Part shown: positions 1 through 6,417 of the stretch, piece by piece
How the letters are laid out: each line of letters begins with the position of its first letter
How positions within the stretch are numbered: the first letter of the stretch is position 1
Assembly (NCBI GenBank): GCA_020216655.1
Contig: JAIWNU010000094.1
Coordinates: forward strand, 1-10,000
Direction of reading: 5' to 3'
From: Treponema sp.
GTDB lineage: Bacteria; Spirochaetota; Spirochaetia; Treponematales; Breznakiellaceae
DNA length: 10,000 nucleotides
Program-made: the position numbers and the translations under genes
The notes under the pieces: generated by a model
Database searches by the model: none
Told to the model about the DNA's origin: nothing
What the model saw: the letters and a program-made list of their open reading frames with translations, nothing else

Positions 1-48
1 AGTATTGCAAAGGCAAAATTAGATTATTCTCAGGAGGTTGAAGACTGA
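1..48 (+). CDS. rimP: RimP-like ribosome maturation factor, C-terminal end only
   Basis: Frame 1 is open from the window edge and encodes SIAKAKLDYSQEVED before a TGA at 46-48. The other two forward frames hit stops before position 40. The TGA overlaps the nusA ATG by one base (TGATG), a typical coupled junction. RimP, a 30S assembly factor, commonly sits immediately upstream of nusA in bacteria, spirochaetes included, so the product call rests mainly on position. Only 15 residues are visible, too few to show a domain. The AGGAGG that serves nusA lies inside this coding end. Confidence 0.6.
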   Translation, partial: SIAKAKLDYSQEVED

Positions 49-1523
49 TGGCATCGGATATGTCCGAAGCGATCCGCCAACTGGTTCAGGATCGTGGTAT
101 TTCAGAGGAGTTGGTCCTTAAAACCATCGAGAACACTCTCCTGGCAGCTTACAAACGACGGTTTGGCACTGCTGATAATGCGATTGTTCGGTTTGATGAT
201 GATAATACAAAGGTTTCGATTTTTGCAAAGAAAAAGATTGTGGATGGCGTCTACGATCCGGTTTCTGAAATCGATCTGGAAGAAGCCCGGGAACTCGATC
301 CGGAAGCAGAAATTGGGGATGAGTTGCTCATCGAAATCGATCCTAAAGAATTCGATCGTATTGCGGTGCAAAGCGCGAAACAGACCGCCCATCAGTCTAT
401 ACGGGAAATACAGAAAGACAGCCTCTACTCTGAGTTTAAAGATAAGGTCGGCGAGATTATCATCGGCTACTATCAGAGGGAACGGAACGGTACCATTTAT
501 GTGGATCTCGGCAAGGTAGAAGGTATCCTTCCCCGCAAATACCAATCCCCCCGAGAAGTTTACCGGGTTAATGACCGCATTAAGGCCCTCATTGTGGAGG
601 TGACCAAGGGTCCCACTGGCTTGCAAGTGGTGCTGTCTCGAACCCATACGGATTTTGTTAAGGCCATCTTTGAGCTTGAAGTGCCTGAAATTTATGATAA
701 AACCGTAGAGATTCATAAAATCGTCCGCGAACCGGGCTACCGGACTAAAATTGCGGTCTATTCGAATCGAGATGATGTGGATCCCGTTGGTGCCTGTGTG
801 GGTCTCAAAGGTGTGCGCATTCAAGCAATTATTAAAGAGCTTGAGGGCGAAAAAATCGACATTCTTAAATACGATCCGGATCCGCGGCGCTTTATCAAGA
901 ATGCCCTGTCTCCTGCGGAGGTTAAGGATGTTATCATTCTGGACGAAGCAAAGCGCCAGGCCTTGGCTATCGTGGCTGACTACCAGTTCTCCCTCGCCAT
1001 CGGAAAGACTGGCCAGAATGTCCGTCTCGCAAACCGGCTTGTGGACTGGAATATCGATGTAAAGACCGAGTCCCAGTATGAAGAAATGGATATTTCTTCC
1101 GAATCCCGCAGGGCCGTATCTCAGCTCTTTGGAGAAGAAGGCTCCTACGAAGAGGAATTCAGCCGCATCGCCGATCTGCCCAATGTAAAGCCTGAAATTG
1201 TAGAGGCCCTCCTGGAAAATGATATTGAATATATCGAAGATTTCCTTGCCTTGACTGAAGAAGATTTGTCCAGAATTAAGGGAATCAGCGAACAAGATTT
1301 AGCGGATCTGCGAAAGATTATCGAAGAAAACGTAGAAATCATCGAAGAAGAAGATGAAGAATACGGCGAAGAAATGGTTCAGGAAGAAGCCGAAGAGGCT
1401 GTTTCTGAGGAAATAGAAGAAGAGTATCAATGTCCCGAATGCGGAGCTAAGATCACCCTGGATATGACCAGTTGTCCTAACTGTGGTATCGGGCTGAGCT
1501 TCGAATACGAGGATCAAGAGTAA
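48..1523 (+). CDS. nusA: Transcription termination/antitermination factor NusA with C-terminal zinc-ribbon-like tail
   Basis: NusA binds RNA polymerase and nascent RNA and modulates pausing, termination and antitermination. The 491-residue product shows the family order. An N-terminal polymerase-binding domain (about 1-130) is followed by an S1 domain (about 132-200, GTIYVDLGKVEGILP). KH1 (about 228-285) contains DPVGACVGLKGVRI, and KH2 (about 286-345) contains FSLAIGKTGQNVRLA. A helix-hairpin-helix-like segment (about 377-428, LSRIKGISEQDL) follows. A very acidic linker (about 429-457) then leads to CPEC at 462-465 and CPNC at 476-479, a CxxC-x10-CxxC knuckle not found in the E. coli or Bacillus proteins. 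AGGAGG at 32-37 lies 10 nt before the ATG. An in-frame ATG at 60 is a possible but less favoured start. The gene is coupled to rimP upstream and followed after 9 nt by infB. Confidence 0.97.
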   Translation: MASDMSEAIRQLVQDRGISEELVLKTIENTLLAAYKRRFGTADNAIVRFDDDNTKVSIFAKKKIVDGVYDPVSEIDLEEARELDPEAEIGDELLIEIDPKEFDRIAVQSAKQTAHQSIREIQKDSLYSEFKDKVGEIIIGYYQRERNGTIYVDLGKVEGILPRKYQSPREVYRVNDRIKALIVEVTKGPTGLQVVLSRTHTDFVKAIFELEVPEIYDKTVEIHKIVREPGYRTKIAVYSNRDDVDPVGACVGLKGVRIQAIIKELEGEKIDILKYDPDPRRFIKNALSPAEVKDVIILDEAKRQALAIVADYQFSLAIGKTGQNVRLANRLVDWNIDVKTESQYEEMDISSESRRAVSQLFGEEGSYEEEFSRIADLPNVKPEIVEALLENDIEYIEDFLALTEEDLSRIKGISEQDLADLRKIIEENVEIIEEEDEEYGEEMVQEEAEEAVSEEIEEEYQCPECGAKITLDMTSCPNCGIGLSFEYEDQE

Positions 1524-1532
1524 AGGTGGAAT

Positions 1533-4409
1533 ATGGCTGAGGAATTGGACGGAACGCAGAAACCAAAGGTAGAATTAATTAAACACCAGAAAAATCCCAA
1601 ATCCCAATCTGACCAGGATCAGGAAAAGCCTCAGGCTGCTGCTACTGGAGCGGTACAGCCAGGTGCGGCTGGGGATCATGGTGAAAAGAAAAAAGTGGTT
1701 GTCGTAAAGAAGAAGCCCCAAACCGCTCCGGCTGGACAAACGGGAGCAGGTCAAGGTGGGGCCAACGATAGCGCTGCGAATGCTCCCAAAAAACCTCAGC
1801 CCAAAGTTGTAGTAGTTCCATCTGCTGTTCCCCATGCTGATCACGCTTCCAAACAGGAAGCCGAAAAGATATCAGCAGAACAGAAACCTCAGGCAGATGA
1901 AAGCCCTACGGCGAGCCCTACGGCTAGCCCTACGGCAAGCCCTATGGCAAGCCCTATGGCTAGTTCTGGGGCGAGCCCTGGGGCGAGCTCTGAAAAAGGG
2001 ACAGAAGCTGGAGAGGCTTCTAAAAAGGCATCTGAAAAGCCCGCTGCTTCTATGCCGAATACCCAGCGGCCGGCAGTAGCCGCAGGCCGTGTCGGCGGAA
2101 AGCCCGTTGGGCCACAGACCCAGGGAAACCGGGATGCTAATGTAAGTGCCAATCGCCAGGGGTCCTCGCCATTCCCCCAGCGGCCTGCATCTGCTGCCGG
2201 CCGTGTCGGCGGACGGCCTGTTGGGAATACTAACCGAGGCCCCGCAGGTGCATCCCAAGGCGGTTCTGCACCCCAGGGCTATCAGGGTAATCGGCCCCAG
2301 GTTCCCCGACCTATGGGACCGCAAAACAGGGAAGGGACTGCAGGTTCAGCAGGTGCAGGTCAAAGGCCTCCTGCTAATCGCGGTCCGCGGCCTCAGGGTT
2401 TTGCTGGACAGCCACGGCCCCAGGGAGCACCAGGACGGCCTGGTTTTGGCCCCCGTCCCGGCGGAGCAGGCCGTCCGAGCATGGCACCGCCTCCACCACT
2501 GCCGGAGGGGAAGGGCCTTGCAAAGAAGGCCTTTAAGGCTAAAAAACCTGTATACCAGCGAAAAGAAGAGGAGATGGAAGAAAAACTCCTCCAGATGAAG
2601 AAAAAGACTACCCGGATGACGAATCCAGTACCCAAGTCGATCGACATCATGGAAGTTATTTCTGTCTCTGAGCTGGCTAAAAAGATGAACCTTAAAGCCT
2701 CGGACCTGATTCAAAAACTCATGTCCATGGGCATGATGGTAACGATCAATCAGCAGATAGACGCAGAAACAGCGACCATACTGGCCGCAGAATTTGGCTG
2801 TGATGTTAATATTGTCAGTCTCTATGATGAAACTGTCATTGAAAGCCAAAAGGATGAAAACGAAGAACTTAATCCACGTCCGCCGGTCGTTACTGTCATG
2901 GGTCACGTAGACCATGGTAAGACAAAATTACTCGATGCAATCCGCAGTGCCGATGTGGCATCCGGTGAGTTCGGCGGTATAACCCAGCACATTGGGGCCT
3001 ATATGGTCGAAACACCCCATGGGGCTATTACATTCCTGGATACGCCGGGTCATGAGGCCTTTACCCGGATGCGGGCCCGGGGAGCCCAGGTTACGGATAT
3101 TGTAGTCCTTGTGGTTGCCGCCGACGATGGTGTCATGCCCCAGACTATTGAAGCCTTAAACCATGCAAAAGAGGCTAAGGTTCCGATTATTGTTGCCATC
3201 AACAAGATTGATAAACCGGAAGCTAATCCCGATCGGGTTAAGACCCAGCTTTCTGAACTTGGTTTAATGCCCGAAGATTGGGGCGGGCAGACCATGTATG
3301 TGGAAATTTCTGCTCTTAAAAAACTTGGTATCGATAAACTTATCGATGCTATCCTTCTGCAGGCTGAAATTCTTGAACTCAAGGCAAATTACGCTTGCCG
3401 GGCAGAAGGCAAGATTCTTGAATCCCGTATTGATCACGGCCGCGGTGTTGTTTCTACCGTCATTGTACAGCGGGGTACGTTGCGCATCGGTGACTCCTTT
3501 GTAGCCGGTATTTGGCCGGGAAAGGTTCGGGCCCTCTTTAATGACAAGGGAAACCGTATCGAAGAGGCGACACCTTCCATGCCCGTTGAAGTTCTTGGAT
3601 TCGAAGGTATTCCGAATGCGGGAGATCCCCTCCAGGTTGTAGAAGATGAAAAGGTTGCCCGGGCAATATCTACAAAACGGCAGGAATTAAAGCGTTTTGA
3701 GGATGCTAAAAACCTTAAGAAAATTACCCTGGATAACCTCTATGATACCATCAGTGATGGTGAAATACAGGAACTCAAGGTTATTATTAAGGGTGATGTT
3801 CAGGGATCTGTCGAAGCCCTGAGATCCAGCCTCGAAAAACTTTCTACCAAAGAAGTCCGCCTGAATGTTATTCAGGCCCTGCCCGGTGCGATTAACGAAG
3901 GGGACGTGGACTTGGCTGCGGCTTCTAATGCTATTATCATCGGCTTTAATGTGCGGCCCACACCGCAGGCTAAGGCCCTGGCAGACCAGGAAAAGGTTGA
4001 AATCCGAAAGTACAACATCATTTACAAAGCGGTGGAAGAAATACAGCAGGCTATGGAAGGTATGCTCAAACCTGACATGAAGGAAGAGGTTATCGGTACC
4101 GTCGAGGTACGAGATACCTTTAAGGTTCCAAAGGTTGGAACTATTGCCGGCTGTTATGTGCTTACCGGTGTTGTAAAGCGGAGTGCCAGCGTCAACGTAA
4201 TTAGGGAAGGCATTGTAGTTCATACTGGCAAGATTGCCTCTCTTAAACGCTTTAAAGATGATGCCCGTGAGGTTTCTGCTGGCTATGAATGCGGTATTGG
4301 CCTCGACGGTTTTGATGACATCAAAGTAGGAGATCAGTTCGAAGTCTTTGAAATGGTTGAAGTCGCCCGTAAGCTTAGCAGCAACCAGCAGGAGTCAAAG
4401 GATAAATAA
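1533..4409 (+). CDS. infB: Translation initiation factor IF2
   Basis: IF2 is the GTPase that brings fMet-tRNA to the 30S subunit and promotes subunit joining. The 958-residue protein starts with about 365 low-complexity residues rich in Pro, Ala, Gly, Lys and Gln, including a tandem SPTA repeat and a duplicated QRPAxAAGRVGGxPVG block. An IF2 N-terminal-type domain lies at about 369-425 ([19 protein letters not shown]). The G domain has G1 GHVDHGKT at 457-464, G3 DTPGH at 503-507, G4 NKID at 557-560 and G5 SAL at 593-595. After it come domain II, domain III ([11 protein letters not shown]) and the C-terminal fMet-tRNA-binding barrel ending in [18 protein letters not shown]. The residue after GKT is Lys, where many bacteria have Ser. 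AAGG at 1523-1526 sits 6 nt before the ATG. The stop overlaps rbfA as TAATG. Confidence 0.98.
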   Translation: MAEELDGTQKPKVELIKHQKNPKSQSDQDQEKPQAAATGAVQPGAAGDHGEKKKVVVVKKKPQTAPAGQTGAGQGGANDSAANAPKKPQPKVVVVPSAVPHADHASKQEAEKISAEQKPQADESPTASPTASPTASPMASPMASSGASPGASSEKGTEAGEASKKASEKPAASMPNTQRPAVAAGRVGGKPVGPQTQGNRDANVSANRQGSSPFPQRPASAAGRVGGRPVGNTNRGPAGASQGGSAPQGYQGNRPQVPRPMGPQNREGTAGSAGAGQRPPANRGPRPQGFAGQPRPQGAPGRPGFGPRPGGAGRPSMAPPPPLPEGKGLAKKAFKAKKPVYQRKEEEMEEKLLQMKKKTTRMTNPVPKSIDIMEVISVSELAKKMNLKASDLIQKLMSMGMMVTINQQIDAETATILAAEFGCDVNIVSLYDETVIESQKDENEELNPRPPVVTVMGHVDHGKTKLLDAIRSADVASGEFGGITQHIGAYMVETPHGAITFLDTPGHEAFTRMRARGAQVTDIVVLVVAADDGVMPQTIEALNHAKEAKVPIIVAINKIDKPEANPDRVKTQLSELGLMPEDWGGQTMYVEISALKKLGIDKLIDAILLQAEILELKANYACRAEGKILESRIDHGRGVVSTVIVQRGTLRIGDSFVAGIWPGKVRALFNDKGNRIEEATPSMPVEVLGFEGIPNAGDPLQVVEDEKVARAISTKRQELKRFEDAKNLKKITLDNLYDTISDGEIQELKVIIKGDVQGSVEALRSSLEKLSTKEVRLNVIQALPGAINEGDVDLAAASNAIIIGFNVRPTPQAKALADQEKVEIRKYNIIYKAVEEIQQAMEGMLKPDMKEEVIGTVEVRDTFKVPKVGTIAGCYVLTGVVKRSASVNVIREGIVVHTGKIASLKRFKDDAREVSAGYECGIGLDGFDDIKVGDQFEVFEMVEVARKLSSNQQESKDK
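1902..1985 (+). repeat. Seven tandem 12-bp units coding SPTA-type repeats in IF2
   Basis: Seven consecutive 12-bp units run from 1902, beginning AGCCCTACGGCG. They encode Ser-Pro-Thr/Met/Gly-Ala repeats at IF2 residues 124-151. The first five units differ by only one or two bases, mostly at codon third positions and in the ACG/ATG codon. The last two are more diverged (AGTTCTGGGGCG, AGCCCTGGGGCG). Because the unit is a multiple of three, copy-number change would keep the reading frame. It lies in the disordered N-terminal extension, where length change is likely tolerated. Confidence 0.9.
2064..2225 (+). repeat. Duplicated 48-bp block in the IF2 N-terminal region
   Basis: Two similar 48-bp segments, at 2064-2111 and 2178-2225, each encode 16 residues of the form QRPAxAAGRVGGxPVG (IF2 residues 178-193 and 216-231). 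They are 66 bp apart and differ at several positions, so the duplication is not recent. Both lie in the low-complexity basic stretch ahead of the conserved IF2 core. Confidence 0.85.
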
Positions 4410-4768
4410 TGTCCGAATTTAGATTAGAGCGGCTTAATCATCTTATACAAGAAAAAATTGGTGCCTCTATCGTGGAAGGAAAGATTAAGGACCCGCGGGT
4501 TGGTCCTTTTCTTTCCATAACGAGAGTATCTGTATCGAGAGATTTAGCCTATGCGGATGTATATGTTTCCAGCTTTGAAAGCGAGAAAAAATTACAAAAA
4601 GGTGTTGAGGGGCTCCAAAGTGCGGCTGGCTTTATACAGTCCCAGCTGAATCTATCCATGCATATCAGACAGACCCCTAAGCTGCGTTTCCACGCGGATC
4701 ATAGTCTTAAAGAAGGTTTTGAAATTGTAAAAAAGATAGAGGATCTGAATGCCGAAAGTGACCAATGA
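4409..4768 (+). CDS. rbfA: 30S ribosome-binding factor RbfA
   Basis: RbfA helps late maturation of the 30S subunit near the 5' end of 16S rRNA, especially in the cold. The 119-residue product is a normal length and has the single KH-like fold pattern. It starts with RLERLNHLIQEKI, continues with DPRVGPFLSITRVSVSRDL and YADVYVSSF, and ends in the family signature RQTPKLRFHADHSLKEG (about 91-107). The ATG overlaps the infB stop (TAATG), and AAAGGA at 4397-4402 lies 6 nt upstream, so its translation is probably coupled to infB. Its 3' end overlaps truB by 20 nt. Confidence 0.95.
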   Translation: MSEFRLERLNHLIQEKIGASIVEGKIKDPRVGPFLSITRVSVSRDLAYADVYVSSFESEKKLQKGVEGLQSAAGFIQSQLNLSMHIRQTPKLRFHADHSLKEGFEIVKKIEDLNAESDQ

Positions 4769-5657
4769 TTTAGATGGTTACCTTCTGTTTTATAAAAAAA
4801 GTGGTGTTACTTCGTTTGATTCCCTCTATCAGGTAAAAAAAGCCCTCGGTACTGGTAAAGTAGGCCATACCGGCACCTTAGACAAGTTTGCCGAAGGGCT
4901 TTTGGTCTTGCTGACCGGTAAATATACTTCGCTGGTCCCCCTTTTTGATGATCTTGATAAAACCTATATTGGGACAATTCACTTCGGAGTGGAAACAGAC
5001 ACCCTTGATCCTGAAGGAAATGTGATAAGAACCGCGCCGGTACCGACAAGAGAGCGAATTATGGAAAGTTTGCAGTCTTTTGTTGGAATACAATCCCAAT
5101 TACCGCCAGTTTATTCTGCTATTCATGTAGATGGCAAACGGGCCTACGAACGGGTTCGCGCGGGCGAAGACGTAAAAATGGAACCCCGGACCATTACTAT
5201 TCATTCAATAGAAGCACTGGCATTCGAAGACAACAGGTTAACAGTGGCAGTCCATTGTTCTAAGGGCACCTATATAAGATCCCTCGCAAGAGACATGGGA
5301 ATAAAAACTGGATCCTGTGCCTACCTTGAAAAACTGCGTCGTATTGGAGTTGGGCCATTTAGCGTCGAATCAGCCGTCATCGCTGAAGGAGGAACGGCTG
5401 GCTTTTCTGCCATAAAGAATGCTCTTAAGCCGGTAAATATGGATTTATTTCATACAATGGGGTACCCAGCACTGCAATTGGATGATTCAGATATGGCGAC
5501 TATTTTGCATGGTAGGCCCCTTAATCCTCTGCTTAAGGGGTATAAATTGCCAGAAGGAACCCATCTTTTGGGTTTGTTCGATAAAAACAATACCCTGCGG
5601 GCCTTAGTAGAAAAGGGTAAATACAGCTGGTCTTACAAACATGTGTATCCGCATTGA
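4749..5657 (+). CDS. truB: tRNA pseudouridine-55 synthase TruB
   Basis: TruB converts U55 of the tRNA T-loop to pseudouridine. The catalytic motif GHTGTLDKFAEGLL places the nucleophilic Asp at residue 45. The DKTY motif supplies the conserved Tyr at 73, and KGTYIRSLARDMG contains the family YIR at 175-177. The C-terminal part (about 230-302) is divergent and may be a small PUA-like domain, which I cannot confirm. The 302-residue length is normal. The ATG lies inside the end of rbfA in another frame; GAGG at 4739-4742 is 6 nt upstream and supports this start over the GTG at 4758. The TGA overlaps the -35 element of the promoter for the next unit. Confidence 0.96.
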   Translation: MPKVTNDLDGYLLFYKKSGVTSFDSLYQVKKALGTGKVGHTGTLDKFAEGLLVLLTGKYTSLVPLFDDLDKTYIGTIHFGVETDTLDPEGNVIRTAPVPTRERIMESLQSFVGIQSQLPPVYSAIHVDGKRAYERVRAGEDVKMEPRTITIHSIEALAFEDNRLTVAVHCSKGTYIRSLARDMGIKTGSCAYLEKLRRIGVGPFSVESAVIAEGGTAGFSAIKNALKPVNMDLFHTMGYPALQLDDSDMATILHGRPLNPLLKGYKLPEGTHLLGLFDKNNTLRALVEKGKYSWSYKHVYPH

Positions 5658-5681
5658 CTTTTCGTGAAAATTCAGTAAACT
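5654..5681 (+). promoter_or_regulatory. Predicted sigma70-type promoter for rpsO
   Basis: TTGACT at 5654-5659 and TAAACT at 5676-5681 are separated by 16 bp, matching the -35 consensus at five of six positions and the -10 consensus at four of six. The -35 element overlaps the truB stop codon, so the promoter sits right at the end of the upstream operon. Transcription would start near 5688. This is pattern matching only; no start site is known. Confidence 0.6.
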
Positions 5682-5830
5682 AAGCGGGAAAGAATCTGTC
5701 GGTTTTCTGTAAATTACGGAAATCTGCACTATCTGGCAATACTGATGCTATTTCGCTGCAGTTTTTTAATAAAACTGCACCGTTCATGGTTGTATGTCCT
5801 CGTCGAGGCAGCAACGCTGAAAGGGCGAAA

Positions 5831-5891
5831 CATGTAGTAAAACAAGGAACTTTTTCTTTAACCCCGGAAAGGTTGCCTGTATTATTACATG
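5831..5891 (+). promoter_or_regulatory. Long imperfect hairpin in the rpsO leader
   Basis: CATGTAGTAA at 5831-5840 pairs with TTATTACATG at 5882-5891 over ten positions with one G-U pair. After an A-A mismatch the stem continues with ACA 5842-5844 to TGT 5878-5880. A bulged A then leads to GG 5846-5847 with CC 5876-5877. Inside it, AACC 5860-5863 can pair with GGTT 5871-5874. ACAT at 5887-5890 could instead pair with ATGT at 5901-5904, so an alternative fold exists. Confidence 0.55.
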
Positions 5892-5917
5892 GGTCTTCGG
5901 ATGTTTGGATAGTGTCG

Positions 5918-5968
5918 CCTTAAAACCGGTAAACCGTGTAGGAAAAGACAGTATCCCTGTATAAGGAG
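5918..5968 (+). promoter_or_regulatory. Possible three-way junction masking the rpsO ribosome-binding site
   Basis: The Shine-Dalgarno AAGGAG is at 5963-5968, 8 nt before the rpsO ATG. CCTTA at 5918-5922 can pair with TAAGG at 5962-5966 and so hide it. The enclosed sequence can form two short hairpins: CGG 5927-5929 with CCG 5934-5936, and ACAG 5948-5951 with CTGT 5957-5960. The result is a three-way junction. S15 is known to bind a three-way junction in 16S rRNA and to repress its own mRNA in several phyla, so this arrangement is suggestive. The stems are short and unverified. Confidence 0.4.
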
Positions 5969-5976
5969 AATGGTAT

Positions 5977-6246
5977 ATGGCATTGACAAAACAGGATACC
6001 GTATCGATTATCAACAAGTTTGGTAAATCAGAAAAAGATACGGGAGCCACTGAAGTTCAGATTGCTCTTTTGACCGAACGGATCAATCAGCTGACTGAGC
6101 ACTGCAAAAAATTCAAAAAGGATAAATCAGGTCAGCGGGGCTTGTTGGTCCTGGTAGGACAGCGCCGGCGTATGCTCAAATATATGCAGCGCACCAACCT
6201 GGAAGGATACCGTTCCTTAATCAAGGAATTGGGAATCCGCAAATAA
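5977..6246 (+). CDS. rpsO: 30S ribosomal protein S15
   Basis: S15 is a primary 16S-binding protein of the 30S platform. The 89 residues align without gaps to E. coli S15, as far as I recall that sequence: DTGATEVQIALLTERINQL at 21-39 and the helical C-terminus ending LIKELGIRK. His42 and Asp49, both rRNA-contacting positions counted with Met, are kept. The loop reads FKKDKSGQRG, where E. coli has HKKDHHSRRG, so the usual Ser52 is Gly, with a Ser one place earlier. The start is supported by AAGGAG at 5963-5968. The gene has its own predicted promoter, a long leader and a strong terminator, and lies upstream of pnp as in many bacteria. Confidence 0.97.
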   Translation: MALTKQDTVSIINKFGKSEKDTGATEVQIALLTERINQLTEHCKKFKKDKSGQRGLLVLVGQRRRMLKYMQRTNLEGYRSLIKELGIRK

Positions 6247-6252
6247 CGCTGC

Positions 6253-6307
6253 AAAAAGCCCGGTTCTGTCGGCATGGCGTGGTGCTCTTCCGACGCCGGG
6301 CTTTTTT
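6253..6307 (+). terminator. Rho-independent terminator after rpsO
   Basis: AAAAAGCCCGG at 6253-6263 pairs with CCGGGCTTTTT at 6296-6306, an 11-bp stem running into six T residues at 6302-6307. Inside, GTCGG 6268-6272 pairs with CCGAC 6290-6294 across a small asymmetric bulge, giving a long two-part hairpin. It begins 6 nt after the rpsO stop. The A-tract on the 5' side means the element could also work on the opposite strand, but no minus-strand gene is evident. Confidence 0.92.
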
Positions 6308-6315
6308 AATAGGAC

Positions 6316-6340
6316 TTTGAAGGGCTTTCAGCGCTTCAAA
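6316..6340 (+). promoter_or_regulatory. Small hairpin in the rpsO-pnp spacer
   Basis: TTTGAAG at 6316-6322 and CTTCAAA at 6334-6340 form a perfect 7-bp stem. After a G-G mismatch, two more pairs form between GC 6324-6325 and GC 6331-6332, closing a TTTCA loop. There is no T-tract. It lies between the rpsO terminator and the larger pnp-leader hairpin. Confidence 0.5.
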
Positions 6341-6353
6341 TGTTCCCGAACCC

Positions 6354-6397
6354 ATAGGGTATAAAAATAAGTATTTCTGCTTATTTTTATACCCTAT
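6354..6397 (+). promoter_or_regulatory. Perfect 18-bp inverted repeat in the pnp leader
   Basis: ATAGGGTATAAAAATAAG at 6354-6371 is the exact reverse complement of CTTATTTTTATACCCTAT at 6380-6397, with an 8-nt loop (TATTTCTG). A T-G pair could shorten the loop to 6 nt. The right arm ends 20 nt before the preferred pnp start. In E. coli, a long duplex in the pnp leader is cut by RNase III and then used by PNPase to repress its own synthesis. By analogy this may be such a site. It could also be a protein-binding operator, since the left arm contains a TATAAA. It lacks a downstream T-tract and is not a terminator. Confidence 0.75.
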
Positions 6398-6408
6398 ATA
6401 TGTAAGTC

Positions 6409-6412
6409 AGGA
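6409..6412 (+). promoter_or_regulatory. Shine-Dalgarno deciding the pnp start
   Basis: AGGA at 6409-6412 is 5 nt from the ATG at 6418 but overlaps the first base of the upstream in-frame ATG at 6412. It can therefore serve 6418 and not 6412. A third ATG at 6436 has only a weak AAAGAG ahead of it. Confidence 0.6.
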
Positions 6413-6417
6413 TGTGT

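Larger units (their letters stand above)
5688..5976 (+). promoter_or_regulatory. Structured rpsO 5' leader, no gene recognised
   Basis: The gap between truB and rpsO (5658-5976) contains no ORF with a credible start and family match. It holds several inverted repeats: TTTCTGT/ACGGAAA at 5704-5710 and 5716-5722 (one G-U pair), and TGCAGTTTT/AAAACTGCA at 5757-5765 and 5771-5779. Others are CCTCG/CGAGG at 5798-5802 and 5804-5808, and CAGC/GCTG at 5809-5812 and 5816-5819. A long imperfect hairpin spans 5831-5891, and a foldable region surrounds the rpsO Shine-Dalgarno. None is followed by a T-tract, so they do not look like intrinsic terminators. I infer a regulatory mRNA leader, possibly an S15 autoregulatory element. 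It matched none of the riboswitches, nor SRP, RNase P, 6S or tmRNA signatures, that I checked by eye. Confidence 0.55.

Noticed and set aside
102..1295. Minus-strand 397-codon ORF opposite nusA
   Set aside because: It is an antisense shadow of the clearly real nusA; the Phe/Ile/Asn-rich product has no recognisable domain.
2565..2576. Internal IF2 start at ATG 2574 (shorter isoform, as in E. coli)
   Set aside because: The purine-rich GAAGAGGAG directly touches the ATG, leaving no usable spacing.
5757..5779. TGCAGTTTT/AAAACTGCA hairpin as a truB terminator
   Set aside because: No T-tract follows the stem, and it lies about 100 nt past the stop, inside the predicted rpsO leader.
5684..5923. 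An 80-codon open frame in the truB-rpsO gap, with its only ATG at 5786 (45 codons)
   Set aside because: No Shine-Dalgarno at the ATG, no recognisable family or RibF motif, and the sequence is better explained by paired arms of a leader RNA.
5688..5976. A known structural RNA (SRP, RNase P, 6S, tmRNA, or TPP or cobalamin riboswitch)
   Set aside because: The conserved core motifs of these families were not found by eye; a covariance-model search would be decisive.
5784..6050. Minus-strand 88-codon ORF across the rpsO leader
   Set aside because: It overlaps the rpsO start on the other strand, has no family match and no supporting context.
6335..6365. A pnp promoter: TTCAAA at 6335-6340 and TATAAA at 6360-6365
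   Set aside because: The spacer is 19 bp, the -35 is weak, and the TATAAA is part of the perfect inverted repeat. It is possible but not supportable.
6412..6417. pnp start at ATG 6412
   Set aside because: It overlaps the Shine-Dalgarno AGGA, leaving no spacer; the in-frame ATG at 6418 is correctly spaced.
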